From Candidatus Cloacimonadota bacterium (GTDB taxonomy: Bacteria > Cloacimonadota > Cloacimonadia > Cloacimonadales > TCS61): 41,895 nucleotides of DNA. Positions 8,693-18,800 of this stretch are shown here, one piece after another. Both the position numbers and the translations under genes were made by a program. The stretch spans positions 1 through 41,895 of the forward strand of contig JAIPGP010000024.1 in NCBI GenBank assembly GCA_021735645.1, given 5' to 3'. Within the stretch, counting starts at the first letter, position 1, and each line of letters opens with the position of its first letter. The notes under the pieces are model-generated. The model did no database searches. It was not told the DNA's origin and saw only the letters and a list, made by a program, of their open reading frames with translations.

Positions 8693-9448
8693 ATGCCTTT
8701 TAAAAATAAGCTAAAAGATGTAGATTATTTTATGAACCAGATGGGGCATGGAATAAAAGACAGTTTTAATGAAGAGCAGGAAAAGCATATTCGTTTGATC
8801 CTGGCAAAAGCGATCAGAATACCATCGAAAAAACTTATAGACCTTAATGTGCCATTCTGGTTTATTAAAAAATACTATATGCAACTTTATGTGGGAGAAG
8901 ATAAAAGGCAAGGTTCACGTAAACCAGGTGCTCAAAATCAGACTTCGGAGAATATCATTGAGCGTGATTTCAGTTATTTCTACAGCCTGATCCCGCCGGA
9001 AGTGGTTAAAACCTTGAATTTTGAACAGAAAAGAGCAGTACAGGACATCTTGAAGCGCTGTATAATGGTACCTACAAAGAAGATATATGAGTCTAATAAG
9101 ACCTATAAGATTTTCAGTAAATACTATTATATTTCCTTCTTCTTAGGATTTGACAAGCGTAAGATTCTTCGTCAGGGCGGTGATACTACCATGCGGGGAA
9201 TGAATATGTCTGTTCGGGGTTTTATATATTTCGTAGAACTGGCTTTAGCTGTTGGTATAATATATGCCTTGATCAGGATATTGGGAACACTGATAAACTT
9301 TAATCCATCTGATGCAATTGAAAAAGGAATGCTTGATGATGTGATAGACCAGAAACTGGAAGAGCGGATCAATGATGCCTATTCTCTGCCAAATCCTTTT
9401 CAGTTAATCGATTATTACTGGTGGAATTATCTGAGACCGTTTATTTAA
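8693..9448 (+). CDS. Paralogue of the preceding two-repeat membrane protein
   Basis: A 251-residue protein clearly homologous to its upstream neighbour. Two copies of the same unit are present (about 6-72 and 92-158), with signatures VDYFMNQ...IPSKKLIDLN...YYMQLYVGEDKR and FSYFYSL...VPTKKIYESN...YYYISFFLGFDKRK. A transmembrane helix lies at about 176-200, followed by a longer C-terminal tail of about 50 residues rich in Asp, Glu and Tyr. AAGGAG precedes the ATG. It closes the signalling operon. The family is unknown to me; the tandem arrangement implies gene duplication after an internal repeat had already formed. Confidence 0.7.
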   Translation: MPFKNKLKDVDYFMNQMGHGIKDSFNEEQEKHIRLILAKAIRIPSKKLIDLNVPFWFIKKYYMQLYVGEDKRQGSRKPGAQNQTSENIIERDFSYFYSLIPPEVVKTLNFEQKRAVQDILKRCIMVPTKKIYESNKTYKIFSKYYYISFFLGFDKRKILRQGGDTTMRGMNMSVRGFIYFVELALAVGIIYALIRILGTLINFNPSDAIEKGMLDDVIDQKLEERINDAYSLPNPFQLIDYYWWNYLRPFI

Positions 9449-9640
9449 GGAGAAGCTGAGAACTCTATAGACATAATAGACAATATGGTCAGCATGGACA
9501 CAATGGACTATTGATGCCCGGATAAACCGTCGATAACGTCTATCCTGTCAATGAAGTCCATACTATCCATAATCTGCCAGTGTAAGTTGATAATTTACAT
9601 TAATTGACAAATATTGCGGGGAACAAATTTTTGCTATCTT

Positions 9641-10636
9641 ATGGATAAAAGCAGACGTGGATATTTAATACAGATTTTATTTGTGATCATTCTGATCGTA
9701 ATCGGAATATGGTCACAGAAAAACCGGCTGTATGAGAGCAATCAGACAGCCTTTATAATGGACACTTTTTTTGAGATTGAGGCATCTGGAAGATTACCTG
9801 ATCTGGAGAGTGTGGTTGATAGTGCTTTTGCTCTGGCTACAGAGTATGAAAAAGAGTTTTCCTATTATGACGAGAGCAGTATATTGAATTCTTTGAACGG
9901 ATTGCAGGGGGGAAGTGCTCCGGCAGGCAGGGATGTGCTGTCTATTCTTGAGACCGGCGAATATTTCTACAAGGCAACAGGCGGCAGATATGATCTTAGT
10001 ATTGGCAGGTTGAGTGATTTGTGGGATATAGACCGGGGAGAGGTACCAGATGAAAGAGCAATTGCAGAAGCTTTGGAAAATACCGGCTTTGATAAAATAA
10101 TTGTCACAGGAAATCAGGTAACAGTTCCGGCAGGAGAGAAGCTGAATTTTGGCAGTATTGCCAAGGGATATATTGTGGATCGGGTAGTAGATTATCTTAA
10201 GAACAAAGGTGTGAGTGCCTTGCTGGTGAATGCTGGAGGAGACATTCGGGTTTGGGGAACAGGGGAGACCTGTATCGGGATTCAGCATCCGCTGTTGTCG
10301 CATGGGGAGGTGATAGATAAGATCATAATCGCAGATAAAGCGGTAGTAACATCTGGTGATTATGAGCGGTATTTTGAGAAAGATAGCATAAGATATCATC
10401 ATATAATAGATGCAGTTACGGGTTATCCAGCCAGAGAATGCGTGAGTGTGACGGCAATCGCTGATGATGCAGAAACAGCAGATGCCCTTTCCACAGCAGC
10501 ATTTTTAATGCCAGTGGAAGCTGCTCTGAAACTGGCAGATGACCTAAAGGGGAGCTGGGTGATAATTTATCATCAAGATGAAGCCGGAAATTTGCTCAGA
10601 AGCTTGAGCAGTGGAGCAGAAAAATTCCTGGAGTGA
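9641..10636 (+). CDS. apbE: FAD:protein FMN transferase (ApbE family)
   Basis: About 331 residues with an N-terminal membrane-anchor/signal helix (IQILFVIILIVIGIWS). ApbE hallmarks are LNFGSIAKGYIVD, the GGDIRVWGTG segment, SGDYERYF, the metal-binding His region YHHIIDAVTGYPA and the late ADDAETADALSTAAF block. The enzyme attaches FMN from FAD to Thr/Ser of flavoproteins such as Rnf or Nqr subunits, outside the cytoplasmic membrane. The ATG at 9641 gives a clean signal anchor; an in-frame TTG at 9614 is less likely. The stop overlaps the region just ahead of folE2, so the two are co-transcribed. Confidence 0.92.
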   Translation: MDKSRRGYLIQILFVIILIVIGIWSQKNRLYESNQTAFIMDTFFEIEASGRLPDLESVVDSAFALATEYEKEFSYYDESSILNSLNGLQGGSAPAGRDVLSILETGEYFYKATGGRYDLSIGRLSDLWDIDRGEVPDERAIAEALENTGFDKIIVTGNQVTVPAGEKLNFGSIAKGYIVDRVVDYLKNKGVSALLVNAGGDIRVWGTGETCIGIQHPLLSHGEVIDKIIIADKAVVTSGDYERYFEKDSIRYHHIIDAVTGYPARECVSVTAIADDAETADALSTAAFLMPVEAALKLADDLKGSWVIIYHQDEAGNLLRSLSSGAEKFLE

Positions 10637-10641
10637 GAAAA

Positions 10642-11433
10642 ATGCCGAATAAAGACGTTCAGAGTGAAAGAGATACCAGAAAGATCACCATTGATCGGGT
10701 AGGAGTGAAAAATATCCGTTACCCCATCGTGGTGGAAGACAGACAGAATGTGCAGCAGCAGACAGTTGCCGATATAGCACTTTATGTAGATTTGCCGGAG
10801 GATGAACGAGGCACGCATATGAGCAGGTTTCTGGAAGTGCTTAATGAATATCACAAAGAGGATATAATTGCTAATCTGGAGCAGTTTATGATAGACCTGC
10901 GGCAGCGGCTTGGCTCAGATACAGCATTTGCAGTGATAGATTTTCCTTATTTTATTGAGAAGCAGGCTCCTGTTAGTCTCAGCAGGTCACTATTATCATA
11001 TCAGTGTCATTTTCAGGCATCTCTAAGTGAGGTATTCCGGCTGGTGATCGGGGTGAAGGTGCCAATTACCACTTTATGCCCCTGCTCAAAGGAAATCAGC
11101 GAAAATGGGGCACATAGCCAAAGGTCTTATGTGAATATTCAGGTAACATTGAAAGATTTTGTCTGGCTGGAAGAATTGATCGAGCTGGTGGAAGCTTCTG
11201 CCAGTTGTGAAATATATTCCTTACTAAAGCGTTCTGATGAGAAATTTGTAACGGAGAAGGCTTATGATAATCCTCGTTTTGCTGAGGATATTGTGCGGGA
11301 GATAACTTTGAAATTGAGACAGGATGAACGGATAACCAGTTTCAGAGTGGAAACGGAGAATCTGGAAAGCATTCATGACCATAATGCTTACGCTGGAGTG
11401 TGGAGCGAGAATTTCTGGGAAATTAAAGATTAA
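10642..11433 (+). CDS. folE2: GTP cyclohydrolase IB (FolE2)
   Basis: About 263 residues. The start segment (MPNKDVQSERDTRKI..DRVGVKNIRYPI) is the typical FolE2 N-terminus, and an upstream GTG is therefore rejected. The metal-binding Cys motif TTLCPCSKEIS lies near residues 143-153, and SMSRF-like THMSRFLEVL near 58-67. The enzyme converts GTP to 7,8-dihydroneopterin triphosphate for folate or queuosine-type pathways and can use metals other than zinc. GGAG lies about 8 bases upstream of the ATG. It sits between apbE and a peptidase gene with very short gaps. Confidence 0.93.
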   Translation: MPNKDVQSERDTRKITIDRVGVKNIRYPIVVEDRQNVQQQTVADIALYVDLPEDERGTHMSRFLEVLNEYHKEDIIANLEQFMIDLRQRLGSDTAFAVIDFPYFIEKQAPVSLSRSLLSYQCHFQASLSEVFRLVIGVKVPITTLCPCSKEISENGAHSQRSYVNIQVTLKDFVWLEELIELVEASASCEIYSLLKRSDEKFVTEKAYDNPRFAEDIVREITLKLRQDERITSFRVETENLESIHDHNAYAGVWSENFWEIKD

Positions 11434-11448
11434 GGGCTTAGGAAAATA

Positions 11449-13986
11449 ATGAAAGAAACTGAACATGTAAAAGATATAAAACTGGCAAATGGTTTGAAAG
11501 TTATTTCAGCAGAAGACCATTCAAATCCTCTGGTGAGTGTGCAACTTTATGTACGTATAGGTTCTGCCTGGGAAGGATTAGAAGAGGCGGGGTATTCACA
11601 TTTTACTGAGCATCTGCTCTTTAAATCGACGCAGAATTATCATGATGGAGGAGTTATGGACAGGATAGCTTTTCTGGGTGGGACAATGAATGCTTATACT
11701 GAATATGACAGCACCTGTTATTATGTGGATATTGCCAGGGAATTTATTGATGAATCATTAAAGATACTAGCGGATCTGGTGCGTTATCCTGATTTCTCTG
11801 CGGCGGATTTTGCTTCTGAAAAGAAGGTGATATTTGAAGAATTAAAAGAATCTGAGAATGATAGAGAAGATAATTTAATCGAGGTGATAGCCAGTGATTA
11901 TCTGGAAGGTAATCCTTATCAGAATCCCATAATTGGTAATCGGGAGACGCTGAAACGGGCAGGCTGTGGTGATTTGAGGAAATTCATTAATGATCATTAT
12001 TTTCCGGGAAATTGTGTGCTGGTAGTCGCCGGAGAATTTCAGCAGGATAAGCTGGCAGATTCAATAAACAGATACTTTGGTGATTGGGCAGGAAAAGAAA
12101 GCATTGAGCATACTTCCATTTATGGCGGATTCCCGGAGAAGTTTTCTTATAAAGAACTGCGGTATAAGTCAGATACAGATATTGTGGCGGTAGCAATGCC
12201 AGATCTGGCGGAAAATCATCCCGATGCAATTGCCCTTTCACTAGTGCATAAAGCGTTTATGATTGGCAAAAATTCCTACCTGTATGATGAGCTTTTTAAG
12301 CGCCGCAAGCTGGTGGACAGTATAAAAATAAATGGGATTAGTGGAATCAATGACGGAGTGAGTATAATACTTTTGTTTCCTAATCAGGGAGTGGGAGCTG
12401 CGGAAGTGCTGCAGGGGTTCTGGGAATGCTGGAACGATTTTTGCAGTCGTGGCATCAGTGCGGTGCAGCTGATGCAGCAAAAGGCAGAGATCTTGAATAG
12501 TTTCCGTTTTTCGCGGGAATACATGGAATCTTATGCTTCCAATCTGGGGATGGACGAAATATATTCAGATTATCGGGATTATTTTGCATTTCCGGAGCGG
12601 TTAAAACAAATATCCCGAGGAGATGTGCGGGAAAAGATTGATAAATGGTTTCGCAAAGACTATTTGCGGGTTTATAATCAAAGTGCAAAAACAATAAATC
12701 CCAGTGAAATTGAAACAATATTTGCCGACCGGCAGCGGGTGAAATTTAATCATGCGGATCAGGAATATGCCCAGAAGCAAATGGCAAATGGTATCAAAGT
12801 TCTATACCGTAAGATAATAGGTAAACCCATAGTGGGGATATCTGCCGTATTTAACGTGTCGCAGTTATATGAAACTGATGGTTTTAGAGGAGTAAATTCT
12901 ATAACCGGAGCATTACTTCTGTATGGTAACAGTCAGCATAATTACGATAAGTTTTTAGATTTTTGCAGTTTGCACGGCATCAGCATGCGGGTAAGTCCCC
13001 AGATGGATTATACCACTCTGAGATGCAAGTGTTTTACAGAAGACACAGCTTTGGCACTGGAATCATTCTCGAATGTGATCTTTGAGCCGGAGTTGCCCCG
13101 GGAACATTTTTCCAGCATCAAGCAGGCTATTTTGAGTATGATGCGTCGGGAGAAGGATAATCCTCAAAGGTTAGCAATGAAGAGATGGCGGGAGCTGATT
13201 TATAATAGCAGGAGTAATTTCTATAACCGGGAAGGCAGACGCAGTGATCTGAATAAATTAACTTTGTCCCGGGTAAAGAAATGGCATCGGGAATTCTACA
13301 CACCCGATAACATGACACTGGTGGTAGCTGGTGATATAGACTTTTCAGCAGTAGATGAACTGGTAGAAAAGTATTTTGGAGATAAAGCAGGTAAGTATAT
13401 GAAGCAGGAGCCTGATTACAGTCCCTATCCTGCAGTAAAACGAAAAAAAGTGATTGATGAAAAATCCAGTCAGGGAATAATCGTACTCGGTGGATTTGGT
13501 CCGGGGCTGGAATCACCGGAAGAAGCCTTGGCAATGACAGTTCTCTGCCAGATACTGGGAGGAGATACTAATTCACAGTTGTTTATGGAATTACGGGAAA
13601 AGCATGGATTGGCATATTCCGTAGATATGGATTATATTACCATGTTAAATTCCGGGGCATTCATTGTAGCAGCCTGTGTAGATCGCGAAAACACGGAAAT
13701 CAGTTTGCAAATGATCAAGGAGAACTTGCGCCGGGCAAGAGAAAAGGGTGTAAGTGAATATGAACTTGCCAAGGTGAAAAATCATCTGAGCGGATTAATG
13801 CTTCAGCAGGAAGAAAGTGTATCAGCAATGGCATCGACAATAGGTTTTAGGATAGCATTGGGTCTGGGTTTGGAGCATTATCTGGGTCGCAGGGAAAGAT
13901 TACTGGCCGTAAGTGCTCTGCAGGTGCAGCAGGTAGCACAGAAATATTTGCAGGAAGATAAATATTATATTCTGGTGCAGAAGTAA
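11449..13986 (+). CDS. M16 family zinc metallopeptidase with two M16 halves
   Basis: An 845-residue protein made of two M16-type halves. The N-terminal half has the inverted zinc motif HFTEH (His51, Glu54, His55) and the downstream acidic stretch FEELKESENDRED near 129-140 that supplies the third ligand. The C-terminal half, from about residue 440 (QMANGIKVLYRK...), lacks HxxEH, as expected for the non-catalytic partner half, but retains the FGPGLESPEEALAMTVLCQI and GLAYSVD segments of M16 C-domains. No signal peptide is evident. It lies 15 bases after folE2 and 1 base before the activase gene. The substrate is unknown. Confidence 0.9.
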   Translation: MKETEHVKDIKLANGLKVISAEDHSNPLVSVQLYVRIGSAWEGLEEAGYSHFTEHLLFKSTQNYHDGGVMDRIAFLGGTMNAYTEYDSTCYYVDIAREFIDESLKILADLVRYPDFSAADFASEKKVIFEELKESENDREDNLIEVIASDYLEGNPYQNPIIGNRETLKRAGCGDLRKFINDHYFPGNCVLVVAGEFQQDKLADSINRYFGDWAGKESIEHTSIYGGFPEKFSYKELRYKSDTDIVAVAMPDLAENHPDAIALSLVHKAFMIGKNSYLYDELFKRRKLVDSIKINGISGINDGVSIILLFPNQGVGAAEVLQGFWECWNDFCSRGISAVQLMQQKAEILNSFRFSREYMESYASNLGMDEIYSDYRDYFAFPERLKQISRGDVREKIDKWFRKDYLRVYNQSAKTINPSEIETIFADRQRVKFNHADQEYAQKQMANGIKVLYRKIIGKPIVGISAVFNVSQLYETDGFRGVNSITGALLLYGNSQHNYDKFLDFCSLHGISMRVSPQMDYTTLRCKCFTEDTALALESFSNVIFEPELPREHFSSIKQAILSMMRREKDNPQRLAMKRWRELIYNSRSNFYNREGRRSDLNKLTLSRVKKWHREFYTPDNMTLVVAGDIDFSAVDELVEKYFGDKAGKYMKQEPDYSPYPAVKRKKVIDEKSSQGIIVLGGFGPGLESPEEALAMTVLCQILGGDTNSQLFMELREKHGLAYSVDMDYITMLNSGAFIVAACVDRENTEISLQMIKENLRRAREKGVSEYELAKVKNHLSGLMLQQEESVSAMASTIGFRIALGLGLEHYLGRRERLLAVSALQVQQVAQKYLQEDKYYILVQK

Positions 13987-13987
13987 A

Positions 13988-14785
13988 ATGAAAAGGGAAT
14001 TCCAGACAGATAAATTGAGAGGTTGTGGTATAGATTCCGGATCGCGAACTACCAAACTGGTTGTCATCGAAAATAATCTCATTATTTATTCTGATGTTCA
14101 ATCAACGGGATTATCTCCAGTGAAAACCGCAGAAGATATGCTGCACAAAGCAAAAGAAGCTCTGGCTGTTGATCCCGGAGAAGCTCTGCCAGTAGTTGTT
14201 ACGGGTTATGGCAGAAACCTGATCAGGCAGGATAGGAAAAAAGTTTCTGAAATTAGTTGCCATGCCCGGGGAGTAAATTATTATTTCCCGCAAAGTAAGT
14301 TAATTATTGATATCGGTGGTCAGGATTCTAAAGGAATCCTGGCTGAAGAAAATGGCAGAGTGGCAGATTTTGTAATGAATGACCGCTGTGCTGCTGGTAC
14401 TGGGCGATTTCTGGAGAAAGTAGCTCATATTCTGGAAGTGGAAATCAGTGATTTGGGTGAACTGGCAAATGGGTCTGAGAAAGAACTGGAGATCAATAAT
14501 ACCTGTGTGGTTTTTGCTGAATCTGAAATGATTGGTATGATCGCACAGAGCGAAAAAAGAGCAGACATTGCTCTGGCAGTGCATCGGTCTGTAGCACGCA
14601 GGATAGCAAATATGATAGCCGGTTTTCCCAGGCAGTCGAGGGCTGTATTCACCGGAGGAGTAGCGTTGAATCTGGCTATGATCAAATGTCTGGAGCAGGA
14701 ATTGGGACTGCATTTGGATATAACCGAAAACCCATTTATTACTGGGGCACTGGGAGCAGCATTATTTGCTCAGGAGCAAGATTGA
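13988..14785 (+). CDS. Activator ATPase of 2-hydroxyacyl-CoA dehydratase / benzoyl-CoA reductase type (BadF/BadG/BcrA/BcrD family)
   Basis: A 265-residue ASKHA-fold ATPase. Motifs are GIDSGSRTTKLVV (14-26), DIGGQDSKGI (108-117), NDRCAAGTGRFLEKVA with Cys134, NNTCVVFAESE with Cys173, and FTGGVALN near the C-terminus. The two Cys residues match those that hold a [4Fe-4S] cluster between subunits of the homodimer. These proteins couple ATP hydrolysis to low-potential electron transfer onto a dehydratase or reductase. No dehydratase subunit is present in this window, so the partner must be elsewhere. The stop overlaps the TTG start of the following gene. Confidence 0.88.
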   Translation: MKREFQTDKLRGCGIDSGSRTTKLVVIENNLIIYSDVQSTGLSPVKTAEDMLHKAKEALAVDPGEALPVVVTGYGRNLIRQDRKKVSEISCHARGVNYYFPQSKLIIDIGGQDSKGILAEENGRVADFVMNDRCAAGTGRFLEKVAHILEVEISDLGELANGSEKELEINNTCVVFAESEMIGMIAQSEKRADIALAVHRSVARRIANMIAGFPRQSRAVFTGGVALNLAMIKCLEQELGLHLDITENPFITGALGAALFAQEQD

Positions 14786-15744
14786 AGAATAGCAAAGTGA
14801 TAGTGCTTCTTATACTTGTTCTCTGCGGGTTATACCTGAAGGCTGAGGTAGTAGGGGAAATTTTGGGTAATTATCCTTTGGAATTGATGAAGCATTATAT
14901 TTCCCAGCAGGAATATGATCTGGCATTGCAGGTACTGGATGATTATCAGATAGAGGAAGAGAACGCAGACTCACTGATCTGGCTGGCTGCTAATGTGCAT
15001 AAGATCAGGCAGAATTATAATGCCTCTGCCGAATCCTATGCTCAGGTGATAGCCGTTTCTCAGGATTCATTGCTGGTGGACGATTCTGTGAATAACCTGA
15101 TCAGCCTTATTCCCCATCTTGCTGCCCGGAATGCAATAGATTTGCTGGTGAGAGCCGTGAAAAACGTGACAGCAGAAGACAATTATCTGAATTTGATCAT
15201 GAAGCTGGCAGAATTGTATGAAGCAAATTACCTCTATAGCGAAGCAAATGACATTTACACAAATCTGCTGGATAGTGATCAGAAAATTGATGAACGTAGT
15301 CTTTATATAAAGGTAGCAACCAATAAAGTATTTGAAAAGAAGTATAAAGAAGCAGTGATCTATGCTGACAAAGCAGAAGCTGCTGCTGATAGTGTATTAA
15401 GTGCCGAAGCATTGTTTATTCAGTTTTTGAGCTATCAAGCTCTAAAGCAGAACGAAAAGGCTCTACCTCCTCTCATGAGACTTTATCTGAATTTTCCTTC
15501 CTTTAAAGCTATATTTGAAATCAATCTCAGTCTGGCTGAAATGCTGATAGAAGCGGATGAAAAAATGGCTGCCTGGTATGTTTTGGAAAAATATTACCAT
15601 CTTGCTGATGCTCTGGAGAAAGAACTTATTATAGAGCGGATTAAAGTCCTGAAAGATTCCCTGGAAATCGGTTCAGAGAAGATGCATTATTTTGATAATA
15701 TCGAGTTTGATTTCACTCCTTTAATCGAAGATGAGCACAATTAA
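14782..15744 (+). CDS. Exported TPR-like helical repeat protein
   Basis: About 320 residues when started at the TTG (14782), which is preceded by AGGAG and gives a good signal peptide (MKNSKVIVLLILVLCGLYLKAE). An upstream ATG at 14686 would lie deep inside the activase gene and is rejected. The remainder is all-helical with TPR-like pairs, for example QEYDLALQVLDDYQIEEENA, QNYNASAESYAQVIA, YLYSEANDIYTNLLD and KKYKEAVIYADKAEAAAD. It probably acts in the periplasm as a scaffold; no more specific family is recognised. It is the last gene of the apbE-folE2-M16-activase run. Confidence 0.75.
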   Translation: MKNSKVIVLLILVLCGLYLKAEVVGEILGNYPLELMKHYISQQEYDLALQVLDDYQIEEENADSLIWLAANVHKIRQNYNASAESYAQVIAVSQDSLLVDDSVNNLISLIPHLAARNAIDLLVRAVKNVTAEDNYLNLIMKLAELYEANYLYSEANDIYTNLLDSDQKIDERSLYIKVATNKVFEKKYKEAVIYADKAEAAADSVLSAEALFIQFLSYQALKQNEKALPPLMRLYLNFPSFKAIFEINLSLAEMLIEADEKMAAWYVLEKYYHLADALEKELIIERIKVLKDSLEIGSEKMHYFDNIEFDFTPLIEDEHN

Positions 15745-15877
15745 AACATTTTTAGTTGATTAATATTCTCTATTTTAAGTACACGATATAAGAAATTGTT
15801 ACGTTCCCGTATTTTTGAGGTTGACGGAAAGTGAGAGACTCAAAATGTGGAAACAAATTAAATTTTTAGGAGGTTGC

Positions 15878-18800
15878 ATGAAGAAAGAATTCAAGAAAGC
15901 AACTGTAGATGGTAATACCGCTGCCGCTCACGTGGCGTATGCCTTTAGTGATGTTGCGGCTATTTATCCCATCACTCCCTCGTCACCTATGGGAGAATAT
16001 GCAGATACCTGGGCCGCAAATAACAGAAAGAATATTTTCGGTGAAAGAGTGGATGTAGTGGAGATGCAATCTGAAGCAGGGGCTGCCGGGGCTATTCATG
16101 GTTCATTGACTGCTGGAGCTTTAACAACAACTTTTACAGCTTCTCAAGGTCTTTTATTAATGCTGCCCAATATGCATAAAATTGCCGGTGAAATGCTGCC
16201 TACGGTATTTCACGTATCTGCCAGATCACTGGCTGCTCAAAGTTTATCTATTTTTGGCGACCACTCAGATGTGATGTCTGCCCGGAATACCGGCTTTGCT
16301 TTGATGGCTGCTAACTCATTACAGGAGATTATGGACCTGGCTATCGTAGCACATCTTTCCACTTTAAAATCAAAAGTGCCTTTTTTAAATTTCTTTGATG
16401 GATTCCGTAACTCTCATGAAATCCAGAAAATAGAAATGATTGATTATGACAGCATGAGCGAATTGCTGGATATGAAGTATGTAGAAGAATTTCGCTCACG
16501 TGCCTTGAATCCAGATAACCCTCGTGTGAAAGTGGGTGCTCAAAATCCTGATGTATATTTCCAGGGTCGTGAAACTGTTAATAATTATTATGATGCTACT
16601 CCCGGTATCGTGAAAGAATACATGAAAGCTGTATCTGACCTCACTGGACGCGAATATCACCTGTTTAATTATTATGGAGACCCTCAGGCTGATAAATTGA
16701 TCATTGCCATGGGAAGTGGCTGTGAAACAATTCAGGAAACTATTAATTATCTTAATAAAAAAGGTGAAAAGCTGGGACTGCTTTCTGTTCACCTTTACCG
16801 TCCTTTCTGCATTGAAGATTTTGTGTCTGCTATTCCTGCCAGCGTTAAGAAAATTGTAGTTCTGGACAGAACAAAAGAACCCGGGGCTATTGGTGATCCT
16901 CTTTATCTGGATACTGTGGCTGCCTTGAAAAACCGCCATGATCTCACTATTATTGGTGGCAGATATGGACTTTCTTCCAAAGAATTTACTCCTGCCATGG
17001 TGAAAGCAGTTTATGACCATCTGGAAAATGATGGTTTCCATGGCTTCACAGTAGGAATTAATGATGATGTTTCTCATAAATCAATACCAGTGGGAGATAC
17101 ATTACCTACCTCACCTGAAGGCACGATCAGTTCTAAATTCTGGGGTCTCGGTTCTGATGGTACTGTAGGTGCAAACAAGAATTCTATTAAAATTATTGGC
17201 GAAGGCACAGACATGTATTGCCAGGGTTATTTCCAGTATGATTCCAAGAAATCAGGTGGAGTAACCAGATCACATCTTCGTTTTGGTAAATCACCCATTC
17301 AAAGTGAATATATTGTTGTACATGCAGATTTTATTGCCTGCCACAATCAGGCATTCATTGGCAGATACGATATTCTGGAAGGGATCCGCGAGAATGGTGT
17401 ATTTTTATTGAATTCAATCTGGGACGCAGATGAAGTATTTGATAATCTTACTGCTGATATGCAGAGAGTGATTATTGACAAACACATAAATGTATATAAT
17501 GTCAATGCTTTAAAGATTGCTCAGGAATTGGGACTGGGTACCAGGATCAATACCGTGATGCAGACAGCATATTTCATGATTTCCGGAATTCTGCCGGAAG
17601 ATATAGCTTTAAAAATGATTAAAACCTTTATCCGCAAGACTTTTGCTAAAAAGGGTGAGAAAGTCATTAATATGAATCTGGAAGCTGTAGATAGAGCAAC
17701 CAAAAATATCGTTAAAATTGAAGTCCCGGCGGAATGCGGCTGCAAAGCTATGGATATGCACAAGCTGGTGCCGGACGATGCCGATAAATTCACTCGCAAT
17801 GTTATCGAAAAGATCATGCGGGAACAGGGAGATACTATCCCGGTTTCTGATATGCCATTCGATGGCTATATCCCTTCTGCCACTTCCCGGCTGGAAAAAA
17901 GAGGGGTTGCACCCTTTGTTCCACAATGGATAGCAGAAAATTGTATCCAGTGTAATCAGTGTGCATTTGTCTGCCCGCATGCTGCTATCAGAGCCAAATT
18001 GATTAATCCTGCAGAGTTAAAAGACGCTCCTGAAACCTTTAACACTCTTGATGCCATGTCCAAAGATGCTGGTATGAAATTTAAAATCCAGGTTTATCCG
18101 GAAGATTGCCAGGGCTGCATGGTCTGCGTGAATGAATGCCCCAAGGGTGCTCTGGTCATGAAACCTATTCAGGAAGAGCGTGACAGAGGCGAAACAATTA
18201 ATGCCGAATTTTTCGATGCTTTAACTAATGATGTGCTTTCAAATGTTATGGGTGAATTCACCGTGAAAGGCAGTCAGTTCAAACAGCCTCTATTTGAGTT
18301 CTCAGGAGCTTGTGCCGGCTGTGGAGAAACTCCTTATGTTCGCGTGGTAACTCAGTTGTTTGGTGACCGGATGCTGATTGGTAATGCTACCGGCTGTTCA
18401 TCAATTTATGGCGGAACTTTCCCAACTATTCCTTATTGCCACAATAAAGATGGTCATGGTCCTGCCTGGGCAAATTCACTTTTTGAAGATAATGCTGAAT
18501 ATGCCATGGGTATGCGTTTGGCTGTAGATGCAAACCGCAAGCAGTTAAAGACGAAGATTAATCAATTGCTGGAACTGGGCTGTGAAAGCGAATTAGCAGA
18601 AAAACTTAAATGGACTTTGGAGAACTGGAAAAAGGTTGAGGCAGAAGCTAAAGCAAATACTGCCGCCATCAAGAATCTTCTACCCGCAGCTTTGCAGGCA
18701 GCTAATTCTGAAGCTGCAACAATAATCAAAAAGATCATTGAGCTTGAGAACTTTTTCATTGATAAGTCTGTATGGGCATTTGGTGGTGACGGCTGGGCTT

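Noticed and set aside
9604-9640. Promoter for apbE built from TTGACA (9604-9609) and TATCTT (9635-9640)
   Set aside because: The spacer is 25 bases, too long for a sigma70 promoter, and the -10 would abut the start codon.
9794-10402. Long antisense open frame opposite apbE, and similar antisense frames opposite nifJ and the beta-helix genes
   Set aside because: They lie wholly within strong genes, have no ribosome binding sites or recognisable domains and reflect codon composition.
14686-14781. N-terminal extension of the TPR-like protein from an ATG inside the activase gene
   Set aside because: The extension is not signal-peptide-like and overlaps the upstream gene by about 100 bases; the TTG at 14782 has a ribosome binding site and a proper signal peptide.
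15815-15877. Upstream in-frame start for NifJ
   Set aside because: The extra 21 residues are unlike PFOR N-termini and AGGAGG stands directly before the ATG at 15878.
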